Source of the DNA: Gautieria morchelliformis | Taxonomy: Eukaryota; Basidiomycota; Agaricomycetes; Gomphales; Gomphaceae | Assembly (NCBI GenBank): GCA_015179125.1 | Contig: WHVA01000122.1 | Span: 62,001-126,000 of the forward strand | Direction of reading: 5' to 3' | DNA: 64,000 nucleotides | Shown here: piece after piece, positions 1 through 11,226 of the stretch | How the letters are laid out: each line of letters opens with the position of its first letter | Position numbering within the stretch: position 1 is the stretch's first letter | Position numbers and translations under genes: made by a program | The notes under the pieces: generated by a model | The model's database searches: none | Seen by the model: only the letters and a program-made list of their open reading frames with translations | What the model was told of the DNA's origin: nothing

Positions 1-146
1 CCCAGGATTTGCTCTCTATGATGCTCGTTCCTGATCCGACACAACGCTCTCGCCTTCCTGAAATTATGAGCCACCACTGGCTCATGCCCAGTGAGAATCG
101 ACCCAGGTCCAGGGAGGTGGCACCAGGTGGGAACTGTAACATGTAA
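1..146 (+). CDS. C-terminal end of a Ser/Thr protein kinase (partial, runs off the left edge)
   Basis: The frame from base 3 to the TAA at 144-146 reads DLLSMMLVPDPTQR, then PEIMSHHW, then about 18 residues to the stop. This is the usual end of a CAMK-type kinase domain (subdomain XI: LLxxML, PxxR, HxW). In intact members the last motif is HPW; here it is HHW. The wording is closest to the KIN1/SNF1-like group from memory, but 47 residues are too few to name the family. The catalytic part lies outside the window, so I cannot say whether the gene is whole. The tail after HxW is short, whereas KIN1-type kinases normally carry a long C-terminal extension, so it may be another truncated fragment like those that follow. 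Confidence 0.6.
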   Translation, partial: QDLLSMMLVPDPTQRSRLPEIMSHHWLMPSENRPRSREVAPGGNCNM

Positions 147-651
147 AGTGTGTGTTGAAGATTCGGTTGGGATCTGTTCGTGCCACACACGAGAGTAAGA
201 ACTATTTTTATCTGATGCTGTTTTTAGTGTGCATTTTACATCTGATATAATCCACACTACTAAATCTGACCACAGCGTGTCCAGAAGTGAAAAATACAAA
301 TCTAAATTCTCAGAACTTGTCAACCTTTGAATAGTGAAATCAGCTTGTACATGGACTTCTCAAATTAATTTCAAAACTTGTGAATTATTTTTGAAACATG
401 CACGTGCAGGCAAAATTTTACTTTAGACTATATCCTTTTCACAAACGAGATAGACTAGTAGGACTGAGCCCCGACCGAAGAGGTTTGATACGTTGTCGGA
501 GCTGATGATGGTGGTGAATGCGGTACGCAGAGCCGATCCACATGAATTGCGACCCTTGCAAGGAGTCGCTAATAGTAGGCAAGGCTGTCGCAACACATGT
601 CTTGTGTGGCTGATATCAGACTGCATGGAAGAGACGATGAACGTGAATCGA
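147..651. other. Stretch with no supported gene
   Basis: Downstream of the kinase end the sequence is AT-rich up to about 425. I see no coding signature, repeat or RNA gene. Confidence 0.5.
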
Positions 652-786
652 CTAAACAGCCAGGAACGTGCTCAGCATTAGGCACCCAATGGCCATCCAA
701 AACCTAATGCCACGCTCTGGAGGAGAGGCAGCACTCGTTGTCACCTTGCCCGACGGATTCTCAACAACAGGCTCTGGCTCTGGCAT
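652..786 (-). pseudogene. N-terminal fragment of an MFS-type transporter
   Basis: An ATG at 786 (minus strand) opens 44 codons: a polar, Pro/Glu/Ser-rich N-terminus followed by RGIRFWMAIGCLMLSTFLAV and a stop. A hydrophilic tail and then a [KR]GxRFW segment running into a first membrane helix is how many fungal major-facilitator drug transporters begin; intact ones continue into a helix with LDxTxVxxALP. Here the frame stops inside the first helix and I find no further transporter sequence downstream. I read it as a cut-off first-exon fragment. A chance hydrophobic frame is the alternative; confidence is moderate to low. Confidence 0.4.
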
Positions 787-1994
787 GGTGGCTGTGGGTG
801 TATGGGAGCCAGATGGTGGCCGCACATCTTGCCTTTGTAACCCCATCAAGGCGAGGCGGCATGTGAGAAAATGGTGCAATCTCCATCGGGGACGAGCACA
901 GGTTGTGGATTCAATGGCTTGGTGAGTATGTTTCATGTCCTCCGACTTAGCACACTTCGATCAATCGAGAAGACAATAGTCGCTTACGTTTTAATCAAAC
1001 ACCTCCATTCCATAATATTCCAAGGTCACGTTCTACCGCCAACGATTTCGGCGCCCACGGAAGAGGCGCTTGACACTGATCCTGATCCCAACCCTGCCAA
1101 CCCGCCCATTACTTATATGGACACGGCGAACTCTGAGGCGCCATGTTCACAAGGTCTCTGTAAGCTTCTATTACTTTATGTCCAGCTTGGACGATGGTAC
1201 CTGCTCAGGTATGGACCTTATATAGTCTCCCTCCCTCCCCAAGCGCGAGCCCGGCTAGCATCCAGCCCCAGTTCTGTTCCCAATGTCGGTATCCCCAGCG
1301 TATTCCCCGCAGGAGCCTCCAGCGCTCATCCACATCAAGCCGCCTTCTTCGTGGACATGTCCTTTGAGACTGTTCTCTACAGTGAGCTCACGTCTTAGTT
1401 CGCTCATATTTGTGGTACGGAGGATCGACTCCACCAGGGTTTACCTTATGTTTGTACATTATATACCGCCAGGTTTGGATCAGCATCCACTCCGTAAATG
1501 TGTGTTCAGCATGGCTATGCATGTACATCTTGGGGTGTTCCCGGAACGCTGCTGCCGTGCCGCGTATAGTCCTCCTCTTCTTGAACCCCCCCCCCCCCCT
1601 GTCACAGCCAGGATCATGCGCCCTACACCCTCACCTGGCAGTACTGACGGAGCACTGGGTATGCTTTGGGAAGATATAAGTATCTCAGGCTGTAGGTAAA
1701 ACCTCCCTTTCCACAATGTCTCTCCATTTGGGGGACCGAGACGTAATGTTGACCGGAAACAAGATCGGCCTCCTGTGAATGAAATGAGTATTAAAAGAGT
1801 GGCTGTTGGATGCAACTCATACCTGATAAACCCGAAAGTACGCTCAGGTCGCTTGGCACTCGGCTTGGGGGAGATGTTGATGCACGCCACAACCGATGCC
1901 ATTGCTATGAAGAGCGAGGATTCGTCAAGCTGACGGCCAGGGCAAGCTCTGGCATGGAAAATCAGGGAAGCTGAGATAAAGAGTTAAACAACAA
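787..1994. other. Stretch with no supported gene
   Basis: Open frames exist on both strands, but none shows a recognisable motif or a consistent exon pattern. A run of C lies near 1588. Confidence 0.4.
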
Positions 1995-2600
1995 CTTGCC
2001 TGCGGCCCATTCCCGAATCTGTGCACCCCAATCTGGCCGTGAACAATCCACAGCACCCCAATCCAGACATCCCAATCCGTACACCCCCCATTCAGGTCCA
2101 AATGAATGTCCTCCCAAATCTGGACGTTACCAATTCGTAGCACCCCAATCCGGACATCCCAATACATACCCCCACCGTTCAGTTCCAACTCAATGTCTTC
2201 CAAATCCAGCCTCCCTAATCCGATACCCCAACGATTCATTCCCACATCAACGTGCTCTCAAATCCTACACATAACAATCCATACCCCAACTGTTCACTTT
2301 CAATTCTATGTCTTCCAAATGCCTATCCCACTCCTGGCTTCCAAAGTTGGCCATTCCCAATCTGTTAACCAAACCATCCGCTTCCCAATCTGTGCCTTCC
2401 AACTTCGGCCATTCCCAATGGGTTACCAGAACCATTCAGTTCCAAATCAGTGCCCTCTCGCATCCCACTCCGGCTACTTCCAAATCAATGTCTCCCCAAT
2501 CCAGGCGTCCAAATCTGGCCATTCCCAGTTCACATTACAAACATTCACTTCCACCTTTATGTCTTCCAAATCTAGTGTGTCCACATCATTCCATGTACAG
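1995..2600. repeat. Degenerate minisatellite, G-poor on the plus strand
   Basis: Words such as CCCAATC(C/T)GGAC, ATGTCTTCCAAATC and CCATTCCCAATC recur six or more times with drift, in a higher-order unit of very roughly 90 bases. The plus strand is strongly depleted in G. The long open frames across it on both strands are a by-product of the repetition. Confidence 0.65.
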
Positions 2601-3107
2601 CAATTTTCCTGGAAGTTGACCTGGTGCTTGATAGCATCCGAGAAAGAGTCCACCTGGGATGTTCTCTGTCTTCTTGCTAGACCAAGCATTGAGACTTTCT
2701 TGGATCACTGCAAATCCCTTGCCAAGTCCTTGCAAGAATGCAGCCCAGGGGATACAGATTCCTTTCTATTCTATTCCCTTGACATGCTCCACTGACTATG
2801 ACACCTAAACCTTGTGGACAAGAGCATCATGTATCATCCCCAGGTACCCCTTAGATAGTTATCAGCAGGACGTCATCCCCATCACTCATGGGCTCCTTCT
2901 GACCCAATGGAGACTATTGAGCATTTCCCATATCCATAACTAGTATTCTGACCCATTCGCTTGATCTCTTGAACACTAGTAGTCACCACCATTATGGTAT
3001 AAGTAGCTACTACCCATGGACAACATTTCTAAGGGCAGATATCACTATATGCTATAGACTCCACTGAATAGGCCCACTGAGGTCTCGATTACCCTTGACT
3101 GGGTGTT
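2601..3107. other. Stretch with no supported gene
   Basis: I found no coding or repeat signature between the minisatellite and the solo LTR that follows. Confidence 0.4.
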
Positions 3108-3112
3108 GTTAA

Positions 3113-3666
3113 TGTACCGACTCGGTATGGACACAGTGGAATAATATAGACCAGTAGTTCAATGGTTGGAACCTTCAGGAGATTATTTAGTGTTCTCCTC
3201 AGTGATAGTCAACACTGAGTAATATAAAGGAAAGCTACCCCTTTAGTGTTCTACATGTTTTTTCATTTAAATCCTATGAAGATACCCTATTAAACTCCCC
3301 TCCTCAGTGATAGTCAACACTGAGGAGGGGAGGCTGTGCATGGGCCTGTTTCACTCGCATATACTTGGGTCCGGCCATTCATGCGTCCGTCAGGCAACGG
3401 TGTCGCCCAGGAAGGCATTTTAAGTGCTCATGAGGTGGAACGTAACGGGTCAGTGAACCGCTGCATCCCAAAAAGGAAAGTCGTCCACATCCACCCACAA
3501 GGGCTGGTTGGACAGAAGATGAAAAGAATAGTCATCAGCCGTGATTTTGATTTTTAAAAATAATTGAATGAATGTCATCATAATTTCAGGTCCAAATAGA
3601 AAGAATAAACCACAATATATAAAGCAAATGTGGCGTTTGAACTCTGGTGCACATATGCACCCAACA
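3113..3666 (-). mobile_element. Solo LTR, diverged copia-type family
   Basis: A 554-bp block starting TG and ending CACCCAACA, bounded by the direct repeat GTTAA at 3108-3112 and 3667-3671. Its end, the CATATAC...GGCC stretch and an internal hairpin (CCTCAGTG paired with CACTGAGG, 3299-3326) mirror the LTRs of the copia elements further right, so the family is related but diverged. No internal region remains, which fits LTR-LTR recombination. Orientation is minus, by homology with copia B and C. Confidence 0.75.
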
Positions 3667-3699
3667 GTTAACAATTGTTGTGTTCCCAACCTCAACCCA

Positions 3700-3850
3700 A
3701 TCACCGCTACCCAAAGCAGTCTCACCTCTGAGATATTCTATTCCTCATGTGGATCTCCTTTGGAATATTTTAGACGAATGTTGCACCAAGGCACCGCACC
3801 GACCTCGCATCCACGAGGTGAAAGATCGATTGCACCTCTTCTGTACTTGA
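3700..3850 (+). pseudogene. Possible tail of a TKL-type kinase domain
   Basis: The frame reads DLLWNILDECCTKAPHRPRI, then HEVKDRL and a stop shortly after. The pattern LWxILxxCC...P..RPxIxEVxxRL is how the last helices of tyrosine-kinase-like kinases end, a family expanded in Agaricomycetes. Only about 45 residues are present, and it lies immediately right of the solo LTR. The rest of the kinase is not visible on the left side of that LTR, so this is a fragment. The identification rests on a short motif. Confidence 0.35.
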
Positions 3851-4703
3851 ACATGTCTTGTTCCCCCTGCTCTCTTCCCTGGCCAGCTGATATAGCAGCA
3901 TTGTTTGTTACCTCCTCTATAGATACGCAGTATGAGTATTTAAGACCACCTGCTGTGGGACCGCAACGTCTTGGAATCAAGTCTATATTAGATAATTAAG
4001 TATATGAGTATAAGAAGTTTTTATAACAGCGGCAGGTGAAACTGAATGGGAACTAAATGGGAACCAATCACTGTAGAAAGAATAAGCACTATATTTCAGT
4101 TCCAATGGAACTACAGCTCAATTACAGTACCAACCTGTACTGATATTTAGACAAAAAGCTAATTCAAACAATCAGTACCAATGATGAATGAAAAAGTTTT
4201 TTTTTGCCTAATCATGAAGTACCAGCTGCTGGTGGGCCATATGCGTCAGACGGTTACAACTAACAGACGACTTACAGTTACCGTTCATATTGCTATACAA
4301 TCATTTCTTGCAACTCGTCAACTTCTTCTATCGTGAATAATAATCACTTCTTGATAATTTTTACCCAGTCACAGAAATGACGAGAATAGTTAGCGTTCGA
4401 TCGCGTCATGATGCAGCGCCAGTGCCAGATTAAGCAGGAGCAGTAACGATTCACCCAACCCTGTCCGTGAGGTCACCTTAACAATTCATTGGGCACCGGA
4501 ACAGGTGGTAACAAAGAGTGCAGGAATCCTTGCGGGATCGTGAGGAAGATGGACTGTGACATCGGCGTGAGCGACGAGAAATTGTGTCGTTGAACCTTTG
4601 AAGACCATACTCACAACGGGGGCAGGTCAAAATTTCCAGGAATGGGTAGTAAACCCTCCCCGCCGTGCAGGCTGTTGAACCGCAGCATTTCAATGTGGGA
4701 GAA
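3851..4703. other. Stretch with no supported gene
   Basis: AT-rich to about 4370, then mixed. No convincing gene or element ends are seen before the next solo LTR. Confidence 0.4.
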
Positions 4704-4708
4704 ATAGA

Positions 4709-5139
4709 TGTTAGCAACTCAGGGGCTATGGCAGGGAAGGTTCGGTTGAGTTCTTAGAAAGCTAGAATCAAATACACTACATGATTTTCAGTCAACATGC
4801 TATGTAAATATGAAAGATACTACTCGCCTCTCTCAGTGAATTTATTGTCACTGGGAGAGGAGTATTATTCTGTCTCAGAGAGCATATACGTGCACCCGGC
4901 CCTTTAGCGCCCAAGGGCTTGCGCGTCGAAGTCATTTCAAACTCCGCTGGGTGCAGCCGCCTGTGAAAATAGAAATAACAGAATGAAATGGAGAGGTAGA
5001 GAGTGACTGGAAAATTTCGAAAATAAGCAGAGAAGTGAATGCATGGTACAAGAACAATGTGAGAAAAGATTGAAACACCATACAATAAATCGAACATATT
5101 ATGCTTGATTTTGGTGCAGGAGCATAAATGCACCCAACA
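4709..5139 (-). mobile_element. Solo LTR of the copia C family
   Basis: 431 bp from TGTTAGCAACTCAGGGGC to CACCCAACA, closely similar to the LTRs of copia C at 56.5 and 61.3 kb. It is flanked by the 5-bp duplication ATAGA (4704-4708 and 5140-5144). No internal sequence remains. Confidence 0.85.
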
Positions 5140-5144
5140 ATAGA

Positions 5145-5982
5145 AGCCGTCCACATGCACGCCACTGATAAGCAACCCCCGGACAGTCGCATGGAACACA
5201 GCAGATAGCTATGATCGATAAGTAATAGCATCAGCTCCACGGGTCAAGGGTTAAATACATACCATTCTCGTCCTTGTCGTTACAGCAGACAGAATTCCCT
5301 CCATCCCAATTGCCGTTGAGCATGAACTGGCAGCTCAAAGGAGCGCCATCAGGGAGTGTGAGAAGTCGCTGAGCAGTCTACGTTAGCCCGAATCTAAGCA
5401 GGAACGGGCACCGGGGTGGCTACGCTCATCTCAGGGTGAGTGCAAGTGTGCATAGTAGTACCCGCCATGCAGTTTCACTCCCTGCTACTTCCTATCAATG
5501 TTCCGTGTTGCGACACGATCGTCAGGCCATCGCAATGGCTCTATGCTCACCTTCTGTTGCAACCAGCCATATTGCCACAGTACTCAGATAGCTCATGGAC
5601 CACTCATTCAGTGCCACGCAGTGACTTGACCAATATATTTCTGCATTCTCCCAGTCGACTCCGACCCCACGAACCGTCCCTTTATGCATGAGCATCGAAT
5701 CCAAGGCTACGATAAGGCTAGGGAGGCCATGTGGGCCTCTGACGATGTCTATAAACGATTCGTCCTGTGATGCACACTGGGCAAACAGTGCTACTTCCCA
5801 TGGCCGCTAGAGGTCTTTGCCATTGTACTCAGTATCCTCCCTGGTGTCTTCCAATTCATGATCAGTGCCAGGCCCATGTAAATATTCAGAGATTTTTCGA
5901 GCACAGCATGTAAGCTTTCACGTACAACTCTCTTCTACCGGCCACCTCTCTAATAGCCTGGATCACATCCGTAGATAATGGC
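5145..5982. other. Stretch with no supported gene
   Basis: Short frames only, with no motif I recognise. Confidence 0.4.
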
Positions 5983-7215
5983 CTCACCCTCAAGCTTTCA
6001 CCGACGATCTGTAATAACCAGACGCCAAGCCACGAGTGCTCAAACATGCACTTGGGGTGAGCAAGCTCGCGTGCGACAAGCCGGATGATATCCATCGCTG
6101 TTTCCATGCCTTGTACTGCCGGCGGGGCCCGAATGAGAGTGGACAAAGTTTCGTCAGCGAGGGGGTCTATGCCAGAGACGCGGCTAAGAACGCTGAACAT
6201 AAGACAATGGATGGTAACGCAAGTTTGATACACAGATTTATCATGTACATGGAGAACACCGAATCGAACAAGGTCAACATTGATGCTATCCAGGTAAGAA
6301 TGACCGACGGGCTTACATTGGAATCAGACTGACCTGGACTTTGACCAGCCAGGAGTTTATTTCTAGAGACCTGTCAAAGTCTTCATATACTCGCAGCCAC
6401 TGATATACTGCACGCCCCATGTAATATCCTGAACCATTAACTGTTGTGGGGTAGCTCCACCTGTCGGCCCCACACTCATCTTGAAGCAATTCAGAATTGA
6501 AGACGGTTCTCACTCACCTGCACCTATGGAGCGCATCATCAAGCATCCCAAGCACTTTTGTCTGTTCATGCTTGCCGAGGCAAGGTTGTCCTTTTCCCCA
6601 TTTCTTGAGGCATGATAGATGACCATTTGCACGACCCTTGATGACGGTGTGCTCAAACATTTTAAGGCTCTTCACCCCAAGCCACTTCATAGCCCTTCCT
6701 GCTAACCATCCGGGGCCTGGGACTCCCGAAGAGATAGAGGTTTTAGACCAAGAATTGGAAATGGACACCACCTGGACTCTGAATTTCCTAGTGGTGCCAT
6801 TACAAATGGCGCTCCCCTGGATTCGTTCCAACACAGAATGCAGCGGATTTGCAGTCGTGGCCTCCCCGATGCACTGGAAAGCAAAGTAATGCCATGATGT
6901 GAGTGAACTCCACTTTTCAGACGATGCATGGCAGCCTAACTAGGGCAGTAACCCATTGGTCAATATCGACCCCTGCAACTTCGAAGTGCTGCCCATCCCT
7001 GGTAGGAACACATATGGTATGGCCTTCCAAGGGGCAACCCCATTTGTCGCGGAGTAGCTTGATGTGGTGGCATTTTTGCATTTCGTGGAACTCATGTGCC
7101 AGTCAGCATCAGGTAAACGAATGCCAATGGTCCCGTGAGCGACAGGTCTGCTCACTATGGCGCATGCTTCCTTACTGTCGTCACCCATCTCTAGCTTTGG
7201 AGTGGTTCTCACTAA
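5890..7215 (-). pseudogene. Multi-exon gene fragment of unknown function inside duplicated block 1
   Basis: I do not recognise this gene. On the minus strand an open stretch at 6513-6350 has good coding character (LLQDECGADRWSYPTTVNG, then YQWLRVYEDFDRSLEI). It runs to a GT donor after KVQ, and a TAG acceptor about 50 bases on leads into a second open stretch at about 6290-5890 (FSVLSRVSGIDPLADETL, then MDIIRLVARELAHPKCMFEH). Further upstream pieces are seen near 6834-6640 and 7212-6940. The donor, acceptor and both exons are conserved in the second copy at 26 kb, which argues that this was a real gene. Upstream exons do not join cleanly, so I treat it as decayed. Confidence 0.4.
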
Positions 7216-7542
7216 GCCAGCTACTCAAACTGCCTGTTCTTCCCTTTGAGGAGTTTTGGGATCACCTCAATTTGAGTGCAGTTGGCAGAGGCGCAGTGAG
7301 CAGGGACTCTCGTACACAACGGCACCATATATTCTATTCCAATTGTATCCTTCTTCCACTCCCCAAGGCTGTAACACCCCTGCGTCCTCTTATTTCCTAG
7401 CACACTCATATAACCCTATCCATATTACAAATGTCCACCACCATCAGCATTCGATTGACACCTACATGCTGTAAGCAGCAGCTAATACACTCCCCTTCCC
7501 CATTGTGCGATGAGACTCCCCCCTATTCCCACGCTGCAATCT
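5983..7542. repeat. Duplicated block, copy 1 (partner at 26042-27332)
   Basis: The block begins CTCACCCTCAAGCTTTC and ends CACGCTGCAATCT; both ends recur around 26042 and 27332 in the same orientation. Most of the length aligns by eye with scattered substitutions. Copy 1 carries about 270 bases (roughly 6612-6890) that copy 2 lacks. It contains the minus-strand gene fragment described separately. No terminal repeats or target-site duplications were found, so a segmental duplication or a non-autonomous element are both possible. Confidence 0.8.
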
Positions 7543-8072
7543 CGTTCACCTCCTATCACCCGCCAGCCCCTACCGTAATGAGATGGTCATTCAGGGGTCT
7601 GAATTACCAGGCGTATGCATACTAGATGCGCTCAATGCGCTCTATGCTCTCAGGAGCATGCGCTCAATGCTCTCAAGAGCATGCACTCGACATGGTGATA
7701 CGCAGTTCTACGCAGTCCTAAGTAGGCCACGTAGGACTTATAGGCCTGTAGGACATTGGCCGTTTATGTAGTATACTGTAGTTCGCAGGTAGTACTGTTG
7801 GCCGTGTAGACCGATGTAGCTGTCATGTAGGGCTACATAGCAGACCCACAAGACTACATTGTGCGCTGTACCCAATACATCGCCGCAAGGTAGTTTCGCT
7901 GTCGCGCTATGCTGCATGCTGTATTTCCTTGATCTCAGCTAGTTTGGCATCAATTTGGCACGTATTGATGTTGGATTTGCGCTAGTTTAGAATGGATATA
8001 TCACATAGTACTATCTGCAACATGTCCCATGGGCAAATAAAGAGGCAATTGAGCCCTCAATCTACCCCAATC
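7543..8072. other. Gene-poor stretch with CTACGTAGGCC-like words
   Basis: Short palindromic words around TAGGCC, GTAGG and CCTAC recur between 7720 and 7860, and GAGCATGC occurs twice near 7655-7685. Similar TACG/TAGGCC-rich sequence lies at 25520-25630, next to the second copy of the duplicated block. No gene seen. Confidence 0.4.
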
Positions 8073-8440
8073 TCAATCCTCATCGGATGATTCAATGGCC
8101 TGCGTGGCCAGGGAGAACTTTGTCATGTTGAAGTGCGGCTTCGGGTCATCTTGCAAGATCAGCAGGCGAGCATGCAGACTACAGATAGCGGCCCAGGTCA
8201 AGGCCCTTTGTGAAGAGTTAATAATACAGAGGGACATACCTCCCATTATCATGAAGATTCTCCTTGAGTCGAGTGAGACTCTTCGCTGATTTTGCATTAA
8301 AACTTCGCCAGGCTTCCAGGCCTTTGAGATGACAAATGTATACATCATGGAACAATGCCTCAGAAAAAGCCCCGCCTTTGACATGTCGGCCCGAGGCCCA
8401 TCTAGAAATCACAAATTCAACCTGAGAAATAATTAGAAAA
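8073..8440 (-). CDS. 3' exons of an unknown gene
   Basis: Minus-strand coding, 5' end uncertain. The first visible exon (to about 8240) reads EFVISRWASGRHVKGGAF, then LFHDVYICHLKGLEAWRSF and LTRLKENLHDNG. A canonical intron follows (donor GTATGT, acceptor TGTAG, about 60 bases) and keeps phase into a last exon reading SLHARLLILQDDPKP and ending in the acidic tail IESSDED before the stop at 8073. The clean intron and composition support a real gene end. I cannot name the family. The acidic, coiled segment at 9150-8860 on the same strand may be an upstream exon of the same gene, but I could not prove the join. Confidence 0.45.
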
Positions 8441-8859
8441 TTGTGGTTACGCAGACCCACATCTGGCTGGGGGTGGATGTTCGGGTATCTGTGTCTGTGA
8501 GGTCATCATGCAACCGTTTGTGAGTTCGGTTTGGCTGGTAGCGCAAAAATGTAAGACTAGCGATTGTGCACCGAAGAAATATCATGTACTTTTGCAACAT
8601 TGTCCTGGTGGGCCGTTTCATTGCCAGATGGGGTATTTGGACCTCTGTGGATGTGCTCAGGGCCAGGAGACGAGAGTGTCTCCCGGTGTTTGCCTGGACT
8701 AGCCTGGGTGGTACAGGCTTGGCTCATAATTGGTGAACTCTGAGTGAGACCAGACAGCCGCCACAATGTTTGCGAGGCTGCGGTCGAATAGGTGGCCAGG
8801 GGCATAAACTGCTGGTGATGGAAGGTGAGACTCTCTGGCACAATAAAACAACACAGACC

Positions 8860-9152
8860 TCGTCTTCGATAGGGACAGGTGCATCGTTGATGTAGTCTAA
8901 GGAGGGAAATATGAACCCCTGGCATGTGCATGGTCCCACAGCGAAGGCAAACACACCAATGCTCTCTCCACCATCGTCTGAGTCTGATGCATCTGCGTCA
9001 GGATTGTCAAGGTACTCCTGTATTGCCTCAGTACTCAGGCCCGCAGCTACCATTGTTTCTATGGCTTTGTGCTGTGTCTGCGATTTGACATGGGCTGCTT
9101 CCTTCGCTTGAGCTTCTTTGGCGCGTCGTTCTCGTGCGCGTTGGAGTTTCAC
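8860..9152 (-). CDS. Charged coiled-coil and acidic segment, unknown gene (partial)
   Basis: The minus-strand frame starts with an Arg/Lys/Glu/Ala-rich helix (KLQRARERRAKEAQAKEA), then AIQEYLDNPDADASDSDDGG, and then loses coding character past about 8870. It has the look of a nuclear or regulatory low-complexity segment. It lies between a possible first exon at 9390 and the exons at 8440-8073, all on one strand. Splice joins are not certain. Confidence 0.35.
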
Positions 9153-9276
9153 GATCTGGTTTTCTAGGGACAGGTCAGTGCTCTTCCATTAGCATAACAC
9201 GAAGAACTCACTCCACTCTCGTCCTTTTTCCGTCATCCCCTGAGTCACGCCTTTGGTGCAAGTCGAGTCTGCATGC

Positions 9277-9390
9277 TCAGTGAGTACCACCCTCGCGTGC
9301 TTGGAGGAGTACAGTGACGATCTCGGCCTCCTCTTCAGCTGTCCAGTCAACACATTCCTTTTTTGGCTTGTCCGATCTGGGAACCGCCAT
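9277..9390 (-). CDS. Possible first exon with a Trp/acidic helix, SANT-like in look
   Basis: An ATG at 9390 opens MAVPRSDKPKKECVDWTAEE followed by EAEIVTVLLQAREGGTH and a stop. A basic start followed by DWTxEEExxIVxxLL resembles the first helix of Myb/SANT-like domains found in fungal transposon-linked proteins. The second and third helices are not seen. A GTACTC at the end could be a splice donor. Only 37 codons are open, so this is tentative. Confidence 0.3.
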   Translation of the reverse strand: MAVPRSDKPKKECVDWTAEEEAEIVTVLLQAREGGTH

Positions 9391-9452
9391 GACATAGTGT
9401 GTAGAGTGACCTGGTGTAATGACGGAACGCGATTCAGTTTTCAAAATAACGA

Positions 9453-9478
9453 GGAATTCTGGTCAGAACCAGAATTCC
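9453..9478. repeat. Perfect 11-bp inverted repeat
   Basis: GGAATTCTGGT and ACCAGAATTCC face each other across a 4-base loop. It is too short to call an element. Confidence 0.5.
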
Positions 9479-9579
9479 AACTTACCTATGAAAATTGCAA
9501 TCGCAGAAGTTGGCGATTTCCAACATTGTGTCAGCCGAACGGTCACACAATCTCACGCAAGTTTCAGAATCATCTGGAA

Positions 9580-9870
9580 TCAACGTGATCTCATTTTGGG
9601 TGCGTGATTCCATACGATTCCGTAGTCGAACGGGCTCTCAGTGAATGCCGAGATTGCTCTTAGGAACGGCGTGATTAGGGGGAATATACAGGACACATGG
9701 ACCAGCTTCCCATGCAGGCATGCTGCTTCTGCAGCTGTTTTGGTGTCGGCCTTGCACCATGTGTCCAGAAGCTGCCTCACCTTGGCTAGCTTCTCTTCGG
9801 CAGTGCTACAGATTTTCGCACCAGGTCCCTGTTGAAGCCAATGTACCGTTGGATGGCCACTAGCCATCAG
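9580..9870 (-). mobile_element. Remnant of a DIRS-like retroelement (RNase H region)
   Basis: The minus strand encodes EEKLAKVRQLLDTWC followed by EAACLHGKLVHVSCIFPLI and TPFLRAIS. The LHGKLVHxxxIFPLIxPFLR block is the typical connection/RNase H portion of DIRS-like polyproteins widespread in Agaricomycetes. It is a short, broken fossil with no ends found. Confidence 0.5.
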
Positions 9871-10261
9871 AGTTTCTCTGTACTCCATGGCACTCCTATA
9901 CCTGCCGTTAGGTTGATGAAGTCTTGCTCTGTCCAGGTGTCCCCCGGTAATCTTACGGCAAAGAAGTCGTCTACCAATTTCAGGAGTGCCCTGAATCCTG
10001 CCTTTTTGTATGTCGCCAACAGCATGTTGTCATAACCTGTCTATTTCTCTTACCCCACTGCCTCTATGTTCCCCCTCGTCACTCCCTAGCATCTTCGCCA
10101 GAGTTCGCCTCACCCTCTGACCACTCCTCCTCTACATCCACTCTATCCGCTGTTCGCCCCATTCTCCGAACCGCTATTCGCTGCTCGCACATTTCGCCAG
10201 CAGGCACGCCATCAAATACAATCGATACCATTTACCCAGCGTGATGGTTCATCACTAACAA

Positions 10262-10600
10262 AATGTGGCTCATCCAGGACATGTCCTATTCCTGAAACAA
10301 TAACCGCATACAGTCGGTAAATGCTGAAATCAAGGCCTGCAAATTCCCCACCGCTTGGGGATCATTCAACACCACATCAGCACTACTACTATCCTTGCCA
10401 GAAGGCTGCCTAGCAGCAACATTCGACATCTCAGCAGCGTATCGGCTGACACCCATCCACCCATCACAGCAAAACGCAGTATGCATACACTGGAACGACA
10501 AGGTGTATGTGGACAGAACCGTGATGTTTGGACTAGCGTCAGGTGCGGGTGTATTTGGTGTGGTTGCAGACATGTGTCAAGATTGGTTTTTAGGTGTTAA
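10262..10600 (+). mobile_element. Remnant of a DIRS-like retroelement (reverse transcriptase core)
   Basis: The plus strand encodes an RT core with ATFDISAAYRLTPIHPSQQN and VMFGLASGAGVFG, the order expected for the RT fingers and palm of DIRS-like elements. It belongs with the fragment at 9.6-9.9 kb but lies on the opposite strand, so the pieces were rearranged or come from two insertions. It is a broken fossil and I find no ends. Confidence 0.55.
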
Positions 10601-10613
10601 TATCGTGTATTAG

Positions 10614-11221
10614 TGAACACAGTGAATGCCCAAATGACTTGTGCGAATAAGTATGCCGTTCGGCAAATAGGTGAACCAATAAATGTTCACAAGATAAGAG
10701 GGCTGCCCGAGCGGAGCTCGCCCTATCTACAGTCGTAGCGAAAAAGCCCATGGCACTTGACGATGTAATGTGCAAGGTGTCACAGAAGGGTTGTCTAAGT
10801 AGCGACAATCCCTTCGCCGGCGAAGGTGCTCCTTCAGAGCCCTTCACCGTCAGCACAGAAAATAGTTCGAAGGCTAAGGTAACGAAGATGAAGTATGAGA
10901 ACTCACCAGTGATGCCTAAGTCCTCTTCTGGTTGAAGATAGAAATCTCCAGGAGAAGGCTCAAAACGATGATCACAGCGAGGTCAAGTTTGCACAAGATG
11001 GACGACGTATGATAATTGAACTGGAGAATATACATGCGAATGTAAACTACTTATATTGAATGCTCGTAAGGTATCAGCGAATAGGAAAGAGGCCGTCGTG
11101 AGTCAGGGTTGGATAGGGGTGCACAGTCATGATACTAAGTAGATGGAATAAACATACAATAGAGTGAGGGAAGAGTGTGAACATGAAACGAGGGAGAGTA
11201 AAGGTGGCGAAGGCACCTATG
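10614..11221. other. Stretch with no supported gene
   Basis: No motif or exon structure found. A short palindrome, CCTTCGCCGGCGAAGG, lies near 10810. Confidence 0.4.
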
Positions 11222-11226
11222 TACGA

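Noticed and set aside
1995-2600. Protein-coding gene across the repetitive region near 2 kb
   Set aside because: Open frames run on both strands through a minisatellite and repeat with it; this is not coding conservation.
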